Source of the DNA: an uncultured Alphaproteobacteria bacterium | Lineage (GTDB): Bacteria > Pseudomonadota > Alphaproteobacteria > Micavibrionales > UBA1664 | Direction of reading: 5' to 3' | DNA: 64,000 nucleotides | Assembly: GCA_943789475.1 (NCBI GenBank) | Contig: CALSUG010000002.1 | Span: 124,001 to 188,000 of the forward strand | Shown here: positions 1 to 9,105 of the stretch, one piece after another | How positions within the stretch are numbered: the stretch's first letter is position 1 | How the letters are laid out: the number at the start of each line of letters is the position of its first letter | Notes under the pieces: generated by a model | What the model saw: only the letters and a program-made list of their open reading frames with translations | Told to the model about the DNA's origin: nothing | Database searches by the model: none | Position numbers and translations under genes: made by a program

Positions 1-847
1 AAATAAAAAGATTGCTGAAAACAATAACCCCTGCACCAACCCATATGTCAGTTGAGGCAACATGATTCCAAATGATGTAATCAAAAAAGGCACTCCATAA
101 CAACATTGTATATGCAATAGGTGTAATAACACTTGCAGGCGCATGTCGATAAGATTCTGTTTTAAGTAATAACGACAATGTTCCAATAAATCCTAATAGC
201 AATAGGAACCACCATGAAATTTGATCTGATATTATTTTTTCAGAAAACGGCAAATAGGCGCTCGTTATAACAAGCCCAATAAGCATAAAATAGAACACTG
301 TCGTCATTGCATGTTCCGTTTTACCAAGTTGTCTCAACATAATAAGAACAAGGCCATTACAGAGAGCAAATCCTAAACCTACCGTGTATCCATAAAATGA
401 GATATTTGATTGATCAAACCCAATAATAAAGATTATTCCAAATAAACCTATAAGTGTTGCTAAGCATCTATAGATGCCCACTTTTTCATTTAACAATGGA
501 TAAGATAAAATAATAACAAACAATGGAGACGTAAAACCAATAATGGTTCCTTCTGTTACAGGCATAAGGCTGAACATCCAGATACCAAGAATAAAACCAA
601 TTGTACCGACAATACTACGCATGATATGCGCACGTAGGCGATTTGTTTTCATTAAGTAGGTTTTTTTTGTGATTAGAAATCCTACAAATAAAATAAAAAA
701 CGCAAATAAATTTCGCCAAAATGCAACAACTACTGGATCAAGATCCGCAGACATAATCTTGGTCAACACATTCATAGCACTCAAAAAAAGCGCTGACAAA
801 ACCGCCGTAAAAATTCCAATTTTTAATCTTTGTTGGTGCACAGACAT
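1..847 (-). CDS. EamA/DMT-family permease, C-terminus beyond window edge
   Basis: Drug/metabolite transporter superfamily membrane protein, expected to move a small metabolite across the inner membrane; the substrate cannot be told. Reading leftward from the ATG at 847 gives 282 residues with no stop before base 1, so the end is missing. The protein is a series of hydrophobic helices in the DMT pattern: an opening MNVLTKIMS segment, a FWRNLFAF segment typical of the first EamA repeat, GFTSPLFVIILSYPLLNEKV closing that repeat, and SVITPIAYTMLLWSAFFDYI in the second. It starts 10 bases after the miaA stop, so it is probably cotranscribed with miaA. Alternative: any other 10-TM DMT permease. Confidence 0.85.
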   Translation of the reverse strand, partial: MSVHQQRLKIGIFTAVLSALFLSAMNVLTKIMSADLDPVVVAFWRNLFAFFILFVGFLITKKTYLMKTNRLRAHIMRSIVGTIGFILGIWMFSLMPVTEGTIIGFTSPLFVIILSYPLLNEKVGIYRCLATLIGLFGIIFIIGFDQSNISFYGYTVGLGFALCNGLVLIMLRQLGKTEHAMTTVFYFMLIGLVITSAYLPFSEKIISDQISWWFLLLLGFIGTLSLLLKTESYRHAPASVITPIAYTMLLWSAFFDYIIWNHVASTDIWVGAGVIVFSNLFI

Positions 848-856
848 GAAAACACT

Positions 857-1753
857 CTATGGCGTTTCAATAATTTTATCTATATTCAATTGGTTGCGGA
901 GCCATGTCATTTGGCGTTTCGCATATTGGCGTGTTTCTGTTTGTGTTTGTTCAATTGCCTTATCCAATGTCCATTCACCATTCAAATAATGCCGAAATGG
1001 ACGAAACCCATGTGCCTTAACAACCAAGGCATCATTTGGAACATCACCCGATTGTATCAAATCATCCAGCGCGCGAACCTCATCCAAAATGCCTAAATCC
1101 ATCATAATGTCCAAACGCGTATTAATTTTTTCAATCAATTTTTCACGATTGGGAAATAATGCCGTGACATTAAATTCATATCCATCTGGTGCACCTGTTA
1201 AAGCTTCCTTTTGCCAATCGACAATCGAACGACCTGTATGATGAAATACCTCCCACGCGCGAACATTACGTTGCGTATTCATCGGATCTATTTTTCCATC
1301 GACCATTGGATCATCTGATTTTAGTCGTTCGTGAAATGCGGGGTTACCTAATTCGGTCTGTAATGCGATCCCTTTATCCCTTACATCATTTGGAATTTCA
1401 GGAACTGGCGAAAAACCTTCCATCAATGCTTTCAGGTAAAATCCCGTTCCACCACAAATAATCGGCGTCTGATCATTGGCAAAACATTGTTCAACCTCAT
1501 TGATCGCGTCTTCGCGCCAATCGGCGGCCGAATAATGTCGAGATGGATGTAAATGGCCGTATAATCGATGGGGTGCCTGCGCCTGTTCATCTGCATCAGG
1601 TTGCGCCGTTAGAACATGTAACGCATCATAAGATTGCATAGCATCACAATTAATCACGACACCGTTTTGTCTTTGTGCCAGATCAAGCGCGTACGCCGAT
1701 TTCCCCGACGCCGTCGGTCCAATTATAACGTGAATTAAATTATTCTGCGTCAT
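857..1753 (-). CDS. miaA: tRNA dimethylallyltransferase MiaA
   Basis: Transfers a dimethylallyl group to N6 of A37 in tRNAs that read U-starting codons, the first step of ms2i6A formation in the cytoplasm. The 298-residue product has the normal family length. The P-loop GPTASGKS lies at residues 12-19, and an ICGGTGFYLKAL segment typical of the family follows. The ATG at 1753 lies 14 bases inside the end of the upstream protease gene, so translation may be coupled; no strong ribosome site is visible, but the distance from start to P-loop is right for MiaA. A permease gene follows after 10 bases. Confidence 0.96.
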   Translation of the reverse strand: MTQNNLIHVIIGPTASGKSAYALDLAQRQNGVVINCDAMQSYDALHVLTAQPDADEQAQAPHRLYGHLHPSRHYSAADWREDAINEVEQCFANDQTPIICGGTGFYLKALMEGFSPVPEIPNDVRDKGIALQTELGNPAFHERLKSDDPMVDGKIDPMNTQRNVRAWEVFHHTGRSIVDWQKEALTGAPDGYEFNVTALFPNREKLIEKINTRLDIMMDLGILDEVRALDDLIQSGDVPNDALVVKAHGFRPFRHYLNGEWTLDKAIEQTQTETRQYAKRQMTWLRNQLNIDKIIETP

Positions 1754-3302
1754 CCGGCTGTAATTTCACCGCAACAAATTGGATAGATCCCTGACGATTT
1801 AAAAGAAGTAGAACACTTTCGCGGCCTGTTTTTTGCGCACGTAAAATTTCATCTTGTGCTTGTTTCACTGCACGAACCGGTTTTTGATTAATATCTGTAA
1901 TCACATCGCCAACATCGATCCCTTTTTTACCAGCATCACTGTCTAAATCCGCATCAATAACCAACAATCCTTTTACATCATCATCAATATTATATATCTC
2001 GCGACCTGTATCATCCAATGGTGTTACACGAATGCCAATACTCGATAACTCAACACCTTCATCTTCTTCGTCTTGACCATCCAAGATATTATCATTGTCA
2101 CCATCATGTGCGGTAAGTAAACCTTCGTCTTCTGCCTTTTCCAGTTCACCAATATTCGCCTTTAGCGTCATGCGTTTACCATCGCGCCATACAATAACAA
2201 CAACATCTTTATCAATATCTGTTTCCGCAACGATGCGTGGTAAGTGGCGCATTTCGCGTACAGGTTTGTTATCAAATGCCAAAATAATATCACCTGATTT
2301 TATTCCTGCCTTTTCCGCAGGACCCGTTGGTGTTACCTCAGCAACCAATGCGCCTGATGCCTTTGCTAAACCAAGACTATCGGCAATTTCATCCGTAACA
2401 TCTTGAATTTTAACACCCAACCATCCGCGTTTTGTACGGCCGAATTCTTGCAATTGTCCAATCACTGGTTGTGCCAATATGGATGGAATGGCAAATCCAA
2501 TACCAACAGATCCACCAGTTGGTGAAAATATCGCCGTATTGATACCGATAACATCACCATCCATATTAAACATCGGACCACCACTATTCCCGCGGTTAAT
2601 TGATGCATCCGTTTGAATATAATCATCATATGGACCTGAATTAATGTCACGTTGACGGGCCGAAATAATACCCGCGGTCACTGTCCCACCTAAACCAAAT
2701 GGATTACCAATGGCGATCACCCAATCACCAACGCGCATTGCGTCACTATCACCAAATGTGGTTTCGTTTACATTTTCATCCTTAAGGTTTGCTTTTAAAA
2801 CCGCCAAATCTGTTTTTGCATCCGTGCCAATAATTTCGGCAGGCAAAACACGGTCATTGTGTAATGTTATTTTAATTTCATCTGCACCATCAATAACGTG
2901 ATTATTTGTAATGATAATGCCGTTTTCTTTATCTAAAATAAAACCAGACCCCAATGATGATACCGGCATGCGTTCTTGTTGATGTGGCATCATTTGAAAT
3001 GGTTGATGATTAAAAAAATTATCAAACATATCGTTAAATGGATGCCCCTCGGGGAACGGTGATGTTTGAAAAGGTGAATTACGGCGACGTTGTCGTGGTT
3101 TCACTTCCTCTGGTTCTTGTGTCGACGAAATATTAACAACCGTTGGTAATAATTTATCGGCCAGATCTGCAAAACTTGTTGGTGCAGGTGCGGCCTTTGC
3201 GCTTGCCGTATCCATGATGAAAGCAACGAATAATAATTTTATAAGTAAAGGAAACGCCACAAATAAAATCAGTTGTTTTGGTTTTGCATCAATTAAATTC
3301 AT
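1740..3302 (-). CDS. degP: Do-family periplasmic serine protease (DegP/DegQ-like)
   Basis: Periplasmic or membrane-anchored trypsin-like protease/chaperone for misfolded envelope proteins. Of 520 residues, about 11-36 form a hydrophobic signal or anchor segment. The catalytic triad is His135 (TNNHVIDGA), Asp165 (TDLAVLKA) and Ser240 (RGNSGGPMF). Two PDZ domains follow, about 300-390 and 425-510. A Gln/Pro/Phe-rich stretch lies before the protease domain, and an unusually acidic Asp/Glu-rich linker (about 400-425) joins the PDZ domains. It lies downstream of hflK-hflC in the same direction, a common alphaproteobacterial order that groups membrane-protein quality control. The DegP/DegQ/MucD distinction cannot be made here. 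Confidence 0.94.
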   Translation of the reverse strand: MNLIDAKPKQLILFVAFPLLIKLLFVAFIMDTASAKAAPAPTSFADLADKLLPTVVNISSTQEPEEVKPRQRRRNSPFQTSPFPEGHPFNDMFDNFFNHQPFQMMPHQQERMPVSSLGSGFILDKENGIIITNNHVIDGADEIKITLHNDRVLPAEIIGTDAKTDLAVLKANLKDENVNETTFGDSDAMRVGDWVIAIGNPFGLGGTVTAGIISARQRDINSGPYDDYIQTDASINRGNSGGPMFNMDGDVIGINTAIFSPTGGSVGIGFAIPSILAQPVIGQLQEFGRTKRGWLGVKIQDVTDEIADSLGLAKASGALVAEVTPTGPAEKAGIKSGDIILAFDNKPVREMRHLPRIVAETDIDKDVVVIVWRDGKRMTLKANIGELEKAEDEGLLTAHDGDNDNILDGQDEEDEGVELSSIGIRVTPLDDTGREIYNIDDDVKGLLVIDADLDSDAGKKGIDVGDVITDINQKPVRAVKQAQDEILRAQKTGRESVLLLLNRQGSIQFVAVKLQPDDAE

Positions 3303-3375
3303 GGTCGTTTTTTCCCTACTTATTCATTTTAAACTAAGCACCATACTTATCTAAAAATATGGCGCAGGTATGACA

Positions 3376-4299
3376 TTATTTTTTATCACTAAGGTATCGA
3401 AGGAAAGCCGCATCAGGTGACAAAACCATCTTTGTATCTTTACCAGACAGGCTTGTTTTATATGCCTCCATCGAACGCGTGAATGCATAAAAATCAGGGT
3501 CACGGTTATAAGCCTTGTTATAAATCTCTGTCGCGATTTTGTCGCCTTCACCTTTTAAAATTTGCGCTTTTTTATCCGCCTCGGCCAACAATACCGCACG
3601 GTCTTTATCCGCCGTCGATTTTATCTCCAATGATTTTTCTTGTCCATTGGCGCGTGTTTTTGTGGCGAGCTCTTTACGTTCCGTAATCATACGATTAACC
3701 GTTGATGCCTCCAATCGTTGAGTCAAATCGGCACGAACAATACGAATGTCAACAATCTCAACACCACGTGGTTCCATTTCTGCATTAACACGATCACGAA
3801 TTTTAACCATTAAATCACCACGTGTCGGAGATAAAATTTCACGCAAGGTCGAACTACCCAATGTGTCACGTGTGGCCGAATCCATAACATTTTCGATTTG
3901 TTGGCGTGCACGTGATTCCGTTTGTAATCTTTTCAAAAACAACAATGGATCCGTAATTTTATAACGTGCAAATGTATCAACGATAATTGGCTCACCGCTA
4001 ACCTCGTTCAACAACTCTGGATCAGCCTCACCATTGGCCAATAATGGACTATTACGATCCGATGAAATGTTAACGCGACGCGGTTCTGGATCAACTTCCA
4101 AGATACGTTTGTCAAAATAACGAACATCTTGCACAGGCCATGGCAATTTCACCTTGAGGCCAGCATCATTATAAACCTGTTTTGGTTGTCCAAATTGTAA
4201 CACAATGGCCGTATTACGTTCGTCCACTGTGAACACACAAAGGCTGGTTAAAAATAATAGTCCGGCAATAACAATTGCGATGATTGGTAATTTTTGCAT
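3376..4299 (-). CDS. hflC: HflC, SPFH-domain modulator of FtsH
   Basis: With HflK, forms the inner-membrane HflKC complex that encloses and modulates the FtsH protease. 307 residues: one N-terminal membrane segment (about 6-24), then the SPFH/band-7 domain opening TVDERNTAIVLQFG, and a C-terminal alanine/lysine-rich coiled-coil region (about 215-260). Length is normal. It follows hflK by 14 bases and precedes the Do-type protease by 73 bases. An AAAGGACG ribosome site lies just upstream of the chosen ATG. Confidence 0.95.
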   Translation of the reverse strand: MQKLPIIAIVIAGLLFLTSLCVFTVDERNTAIVLQFGQPKQVYNDAGLKVKLPWPVQDVRYFDKRILEVDPEPRRVNISSDRNSPLLANGEADPELLNEVSGEPIIVDTFARYKITDPLLFLKRLQTESRARQQIENVMDSATRDTLGSSTLREILSPTRGDLMVKIRDRVNAEMEPRGVEIVDIRIVRADLTQRLEASTVNRMITERKELATKTRANGQEKSLEIKSTADKDRAVLLAEADKKAQILKGEGDKIATEIYNKAYNRDPDFYAFTRSMEAYKTSLSGKDTKMVLSPDAAFLRYLSDKK

Positions 4300-4313
4300 G
4301 TCGTTTACGTCCT

Positions 4314-5372
4314 TTATTTCTTATTTAATGGCAGGTAAGGAAGAACGCCTTGCGTTCCTTTTTCCTGATCTATAATTGTTTTATCCGCGTCTTTCATCAC
4401 CGATTCCATCGTTTCAATGTAAATCCGTTCACGTGTCACATCACGTCCACCTTTATATGCGTCATATAGTTGGTTAAAGCGCTCCGCCTCACCTTCCGCG
4501 CGTGCAATACGTGATTGCTTATACCCTTCGGCGTGCTGCGTCATACGAATTGCCTCACCACGCGCCTTTGGTAAAATGTCATTTTTATAAATTGTTGCTT
4601 CGTTTTGAAAACGTTCTGCATCTTGTCCTGCGGCAACAACATCATCAAAGGCTTCCATCACCTGTGGGTGAACCGTTGCGTCTTGAATCAAAACTTGTTT
4701 AATCGCAACGCCTGAACCATATGCATCAAGTGTATCTTGCGTTAATTTTTGAATACGTTGCGCAACATTTTCACGGCCTGTCGTAATCAATGGCTGTAAT
4801 TCTGTTTGACCAACAACTTCACGTGTTGTTGATTCGGCAACACGCTTAATTGTGTCTTCTTGTGACTTAATATTAAAAATAAAGTCATGCGCGTTTTGAA
4901 TGTTCCAAATCACAACAACATCAATATCAACAATATTGGCATCACTGGTCAACATTTGTGATTCATCCGCAATATCGCGTTTTGTACGACCATTACCTGC
5001 AAAACCAATCGTCATACGGCGATCTTCGGTCACATTCACTTTTGTCAACGTTTCAACCGGCCAAGGCAGGTGATACCCCATGCCTGGTTCCGTTTGTGTA
5101 CGGCTTAATTCACCAAAACGTTGAATAACCGCATTTTCATTTGGCAAAACACGATAAAACCCATTACCCAACCATAATGCACCAATAATAAGCGCGCCAA
5201 ATAGTAATGTTTTTCCCGCGCCATCATCCGCACCACCATTACCGCCACCAAAATGGCCCTTGGCTTTTTTCAACAATTCATCCAAATCGGGAATATCACC
5301 ACCGTTGCTTGGCTTTTGATGATTATTTGATGGTTTCGGCGCATTGCCCCATGGATTTTTTTTATCTGTCAT
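4314..5372 (-). CDS. hflK: HflK, SPFH-domain modulator of FtsH
   Basis: Partner of HflC in the inner-membrane complex around FtsH. The product begins MTDKKNPWGN, then a Gly/Asn-rich cytoplasmic stretch with GGGNGGADDGAG, one membrane helix (LLFGALIIGALWLGNGFY), and an SPFH domain from NENAVIQRFGE. The C-terminal part has the coiled coil with ARAEGEAERFNQLYDAYKGG, a motif usual in HflK. I take the ATG at 5372, which has AAAGAG eight bases upstream; an in-frame GTG at 5381 would add three residues. It heads hflK-hflC and is divergent from mrp, sharing a 53-base intergenic region. Confidence 0.95.
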   Translation of the reverse strand: MTDKKNPWGNAPKPSNNHQKPSNGGDIPDLDELLKKAKGHFGGGNGGADDGAGKTLLFGALIIGALWLGNGFYRVLPNENAVIQRFGELSRTQTEPGMGYHLPWPVETLTKVNVTEDRRMTIGFAGNGRTKRDIADESQMLTSDANIVDIDVVVIWNIQNAHDFIFNIKSQEDTIKRVAESTTREVVGQTELQPLITTGRENVAQRIQKLTQDTLDAYGSGVAIKQVLIQDATVHPQVMEAFDDVVAAGQDAERFQNEATIYKNDILPKARGEAIRMTQHAEGYKQSRIARAEGEAERFNQLYDAYKGGRDVTRERIYIETMESVMKDADKTIIDQEKGTQGVLPYLPLNKK

Positions 5373-5389
5373 TGATTTCACTCTTTATC

Positions 5390-5418
5390 TTGAACATTTG
5401 TTAAACCTAAAATATACC
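5390..5418 (+). promoter_or_regulatory. Putative sigma-70 promoter of mrp
   Basis: TTGAAC at 5390-5395 and TATACC at 5413-5418 are separated by 17 bases. The start point expected about seven bases downstream falls at or next to the mrp ATG (5426), so the mRNA would be leaderless or nearly so. This is a pattern match only. Confidence 0.4.
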
Positions 5419-5425
5419 ATGGGGT

Positions 5426-6406
5426 ATGTTTGGCAACCGTAAACCGAAAAAGAATGATATTAAATCCGCATTAGAATCGATCCCGCATGCCGTGATTGAT
5501 AATATAATTATTAATGATGGCGATGTTCGGGCAATATTATCGTGTGATCCTCAACACGCATCATTAGTTGAAATTTCCGCGGAACAAGCCCTGCGCACCA
5601 TAAAAAACGTAAAAAAAGTACAAATCATTGTCACGAGTGAAAGAAAAGAAAAACCCTCAAAGCCCGCCAACACTGAAAAAATTAATATTGATGCCAAAAA
5701 TATTATTGCCGTGGCAAGTGGTAAAGGCGGTGTTGGAAAATCAACCGTTGCAATGAATATTGCATGTGCATTGGCCGCGCAGGGAAAAAAAATTGGATTA
5801 TTGGACGCCGATATTTATGGACCTTCTATTCCTAAAATGACTGGCCTAACGGGTCAAAAACCAGAACAAAATGAGCAAGGTAAAATTATCCCATTACACC
5901 AACATGGCGTCGATATCATGTCTATTGGATTTATGATTGATGAATCCAGCGCATTAATATGGCGTGGCCCTATGGTGCAATCTGCCTTTATTCAATTATT
6001 ACAAGATGTCGCATGGGAAGGATTAGACACACTTATCATTGATATGCCACCAGGCACCGGTGATGTACAATTAACCATGGCGCAACGCGTTCCATTAACA
6101 GGTGCAATCATTGTTTCCACCCCACAAGATATTGCTTTGATAGATGCCCGTAAGGGAATTGAAATGTTTAAAAAAGTTGATATTCCAATTATCGGTTTAA
6201 TCGAAAATATGTCACATTATTGTTGTCCCAAATGTGGTCATGAAGATAACATATTCGGTCATGGTGGCGCACAAGATCAAGCCACAGAGCTCAACATTCC
6301 ATTTCTTGGTGAAATACCCTTAAATGCCGAAATACGATTAAAATCTGACAATGGTGAACCAACCCCTGAATTCTATTCAACTATTGTCAAAAATATAGAT
6401 CAATAA
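5426..6406 (+). CDS. mrp: Mrp/ApbC-type P-loop ATPase, iron-sulfur cluster carrier
   Basis: Cytosolic ATPase that holds and transfers Fe-S clusters to apoproteins. 326 residues. An N-terminal MIP18/DUF59-like domain (about 10-70) is joined by a Lys/Pro-rich linker to a MinD/Mrp ATPase domain. The deviant Walker A SGKGGVGKST spans 98-107, DMPPGTGD is at about 206-213, and the cluster-binding CPKC pair is at 267-270. Length and order are normal. It is divergent from hflK; the gene after it starts 78 bases downstream. Confidence 0.95.
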   Translation: MFGNRKPKKNDIKSALESIPHAVIDNIIINDGDVRAILSCDPQHASLVEISAEQALRTIKNVKKVQIIVTSERKEKPSKPANTEKINIDAKNIIAVASGKGGVGKSTVAMNIACALAAQGKKIGLLDADIYGPSIPKMTGLTGQKPEQNEQGKIIPLHQHGVDIMSIGFMIDESSALIWRGPMVQSAFIQLLQDVAWEGLDTLIIDMPPGTGDVQLTMAQRVPLTGAIIVSTPQDIALIDARKGIEMFKKVDIPIIGLIENMSHYCCPKCGHEDNIFGHGGAQDQATELNIPFLGEIPLNAEIRLKSDNGEPTPEFYSTIVKNIDQ

Positions 6407-6483
6407 TCTACATACATAAATATTCATGTTCTTTTATCTTTTTGATGATACACTTATAGTTCATCAAGGGAGGGTTCATTTTT

Positions 6484-6891
6484 ATGATCATATTCGACAT
6501 TTTCAATCAATTTCCAACGGAATTTCCATTATTGAAAACTATATTATGTGCCGTTATTGGATATATTTTAGGCATTGTTTGGTATCATCCAAAAATCAAT
6601 TCCGACTATCATAATCATGCAGAATATAACCCAAAGGCATCTATCTATGTCGTTGCAGCTTTCTTATGGGTTGTAACTTCATGTGTTTACAGCTTTATTG
6701 TAAGTTTTCTAACGCCTCCAATGATGCCTGCACTTCTTGGTTTATCTACATTTTTATGGGTTGGATTTGTTTTACCACCTGTATTATTAAACGGTTTATT
6801 CAAAAGTAGACCATTAATGATTATGGCAACGGATAGTTCTTATTACTTGGCTGCATTCTATCTGTTTGCTGTCATTCATGACGTTCTTTAG
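6484..6891 (+). CDS. Small membrane protein, DUF1761-like
   Basis: 135-residue integral membrane protein with four predicted helices (roughly 15-35, 54-77, 80-105, 110-133). The opening GYILGIVWYHPKI resembles the G-x-x-WYSP signature of DUF1761 proteins, which have no established function; this is resemblance by eye. A GGGAGGGTT ribosome site ends a few bases before the ATG. Its end overlaps the start of the downstream transporter gene by 14 bases, suggesting cotranscription and coupling. Another small membrane family is possible. Confidence 0.7.
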   Translation: MIIFDIFNQFPTEFPLLKTILCAVIGYILGIVWYHPKINSDYHNHAEYNPKASIYVVAAFLWVVTSCVYSFIVSFLTPPMMPALLGLSTFLWVGFVLPPVLLNGLFKSRPLMIMATDSSYYLAAFYLFAVIHDVL

Positions 6892-8137
6892 TAACAAAAA
6901 AATAATATCATGGTGTTTATATGATTGGGCCAACAGTGTGTTGGCCACAATCATTTTTACCTTTGTTTTTCCTGTTTATTTTTCTCGTAATATTGTTGGT
7001 GATGAAGAATTAGGAAGTGCCTATTGGGGATACATAGTAGGATTTTCAGGTTTCATTATTGCAATAATGGGGCCTATTCTTGGTTCAATTGCAGATACAT
7101 ATGGTCCACGAAAAGTTATTCTAGGAGGATTAACCTTTACCACAATAACATCAGTTCTGGCCTTATTTTTTGCCCTCCCCCATTCCAATTTTATATTATA
7201 TGCCCTAGTTTTTGTTGCTATTACCACCGTTAGTTTTGAGTTAGCCCAAGCACAATACAACGCAATGCTTCCCGATATTGCACCACCAAATATGGTTGGA
7301 AAATTATCCGGGATCGCTTGGAGTTTAGGGTACCTTGGTGGTTTGTTCTGCTTAGCAATTGCTTTGATTGGTTTTATAGGACTAGGCGAAAACAGCTCTA
7401 ACCTATTCAATATTTCTACAAATCAAGATTTCAATATTCGCGCAACCTGCATCTTAGCCGCAATATGGTATGCCGTATTTGCCCTCCCCTTATTCTTATG
7501 GGTTCCCGATCGACCTAACAACAATTATCAAAAGCCATTGTTAAAAACATCGTTTTTACATCTAATAAAGACATTAAAAAAACTAACAACAACGTCTAAA
7601 AACACGCTTTTATTTCTTGTTTCTTCAGCAATTTACCGAGACGGATTAAATACTTTATTTATTGTTGGTGGATTATACGCCGCAGGTACGTTTCACATGA
7701 ATTTTCAAGAAATTTTAATTTTCGCTATTAGCCTAAATCTAATGTCCGCCTTAGGATCATTTTGTTTATCTTTTTTTGATGATAAATATGGACCACGTCC
7801 CATTATTACGATTTCGCTTGTCGCTCTTATAATTTTAGGAGGCAGCATCATTATCATTAAAGATAAAGATCTATTCCTATACACTAGTCTCTTATTAGGT
7901 TTTTTCATTGGACCAATACAATCAAGCAGCCGTGCCCTAATGGCACATTTGTCATCCAAAAATCAATCTACAGAAATGTTTGGTCTCTATACCATGAGTG
8001 GCAAATCAATCGCATTCACTGGACCTCTATGTTTTGCGCTTATGACACATATTACAAATAGTCAACGATGGGGCATTGCGTCAATTATTGTGTTATGGGT
8101 TATTGGATTAGCTTTATTTAGAAAAATAAAAATTTAA
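6878..8137 (+). CDS. UMF1-type MFS transporter (Atg22-like)
   Basis: Major facilitator protein of about 419 residues with about 12 membrane helices. The N-terminus WCLYDWANSVLATIIFTFVF matches the YDWANSAF signature of the UMF1/Atg22 branch, and GSIADTYGPRK is the usual MFS loop 2-3 motif. Substrates of bacterial members are unknown; yeast Atg22 exports vacuolar amino acids. I prefer the ATG at 6878 to an in-frame TTG at 6866, because it keeps a short 14-base overlap with the preceding gene and puts the signature close to the N-terminus. The stop codon overlaps that of the convergent gene on the other strand. Confidence 0.88.
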   Translation: MTFFSNKKIISWCLYDWANSVLATIIFTFVFPVYFSRNIVGDEELGSAYWGYIVGFSGFIIAIMGPILGSIADTYGPRKVILGGLTFTTITSVLALFFALPHSNFILYALVFVAITTVSFELAQAQYNAMLPDIAPPNMVGKLSGIAWSLGYLGGLFCLAIALIGFIGLGENSSNLFNISTNQDFNIRATCILAAIWYAVFALPLFLWVPDRPNNNYQKPLLKTSFLHLIKTLKKLTTTSKNTLLFLVSSAIYRDGLNTLFIVGGLYAAGTFHMNFQEILIFAISLNLMSALGSFCLSFFDDKYGPRPIITISLVALIILGGSIIIIKDKDLFLYTSLLLGFFIGPIQSSSRALMAHLSSKNQSTEMFGLYTMSGKSIAFTGPLCFALMTHITNSQRWGIASIIVLWVIGLALFRKIKI

Positions 8138-9075
8138 AACAACCCCGTTGCACCCAACATTTCCGGTAACGCCTCTTGAATATTTGTTACAGGTATTGAA
8201 GGTGGTGATATAGTAACCGGAGTTTGGGGCATAGAAACTACGGGACCGTTTTCTATACCATTACTTATATTTTCTCTCAACAAGTCAACAATTTCATCTT
8301 CGTTAAATTCATCACTGCTATTTGATTCTCGTTCACTTATTGATGAATTACCTGAAAGAGATAGTGGTTTAATTTCAACCTTTTTACCATCATACATCGC
8401 CATAACAACACCTTCACGGGGATCAATTTTTGTAATTTTCAAACCATTCACATGCACATCACCAGATTTAACACGCAATTTATCGTTCGAATCAGCATTA
8501 CTTTCTATCACTGCACTACATTGGTTACTTCTACATCTAATGTCTGACCAATAATACTGATCTTGTTTATTTTTCGTTATTATCGGTTTATCATCATTTC
8601 TTTGCAATCTAATACCTTCTATAGCTTTTTGTCTTAATGAAGAAATAGCTTCATCAATTTTTTGTTGTCGACGTTCTTCATATCGATCAATACTTTCAGA
8701 AACAATAGATTGATTTGTCGGTAATTCTGGGTAGAAAAATAAACACAATACGTTTAATGGTAATTTTTCGCACGTGCTCCTTGGAGGGGAAGGCTGACTA
8801 AAAGGAACTCCAATTCTTTCATAGTTCAAAGCAATATCTTGAACCTCACTTTGACGTTCAACCAATCCATCAAGTAAGTTTATTTGATTTTGTAAAATTA
8901 TGATGTCTCGCATTAATGGGTTTTTAACAACAAATTTATTGCTTTCCGAAGAGGGCGTTAATGAAAACCCTTGCGTTTGATCTGGCGCCAAAGAAATTTC
9001 AGGCATACTCCCCTGTGCAAAGGTAGACGACGTAAAAATTATTAATACAATAATGGGTATAAAAAAACGATTCAT
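8134..9075 (-). CDS. Periplasmic protein at the end of the pilus cluster, PilP-like C-terminus
   Basis: No confident family. From the ATG at 9075 the 313-residue product starts with a signal peptide (MNRFFIPIIVLIIFTSSTFA). A coiled-coil-prone middle follows (about 45-165, with ESIDRYEERRQQKIDEA), then a small domain around 180-245 with two Cys in RCRSNQC and the run GDVHVNGLKITKIDPREGVV, ending in a low-complexity Ser/Pro tail. The middle and small-domain layout resembles that of the pilP product in this cluster (coiled coil, then a short beta domain ending in a statement about residue context), so a periplasmic pilus assembly or alignment role is inferred. It lies 30 bases after the last PilV-like gene. 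The in-frame start at 9102 would spoil the signal peptide. Confidence 0.6.
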   Translation of the reverse strand: MNRFFIPIIVLIIFTSSTFAQGSMPEISLAPDQTQGFSLTPSSESNKFVVKNPLMRDIIILQNQINLLDGLVERQSEVQDIALNYERIGVPFSQPSPPRSTCEKLPLNVLCLFFYPELPTNQSIVSESIDRYEERRQQKIDEAISSLRQKAIEGIRLQRNDDKPIITKNKQDQYYWSDIRCRSNQCSAVIESNADSNDKLRVKSGDVHVNGLKITKIDPREGVVMAMYDGKKVEIKPLSLSGNSSISERESNSSDEFNEDEIVDLLRENISNGIENGPVVSMPQTPVTISPPSIPVTNIQEALPEMLGATGLF

Positions 9076-9105
9076 AGGTAAAATTATAAAGTAATTTATC
9101 AACGA

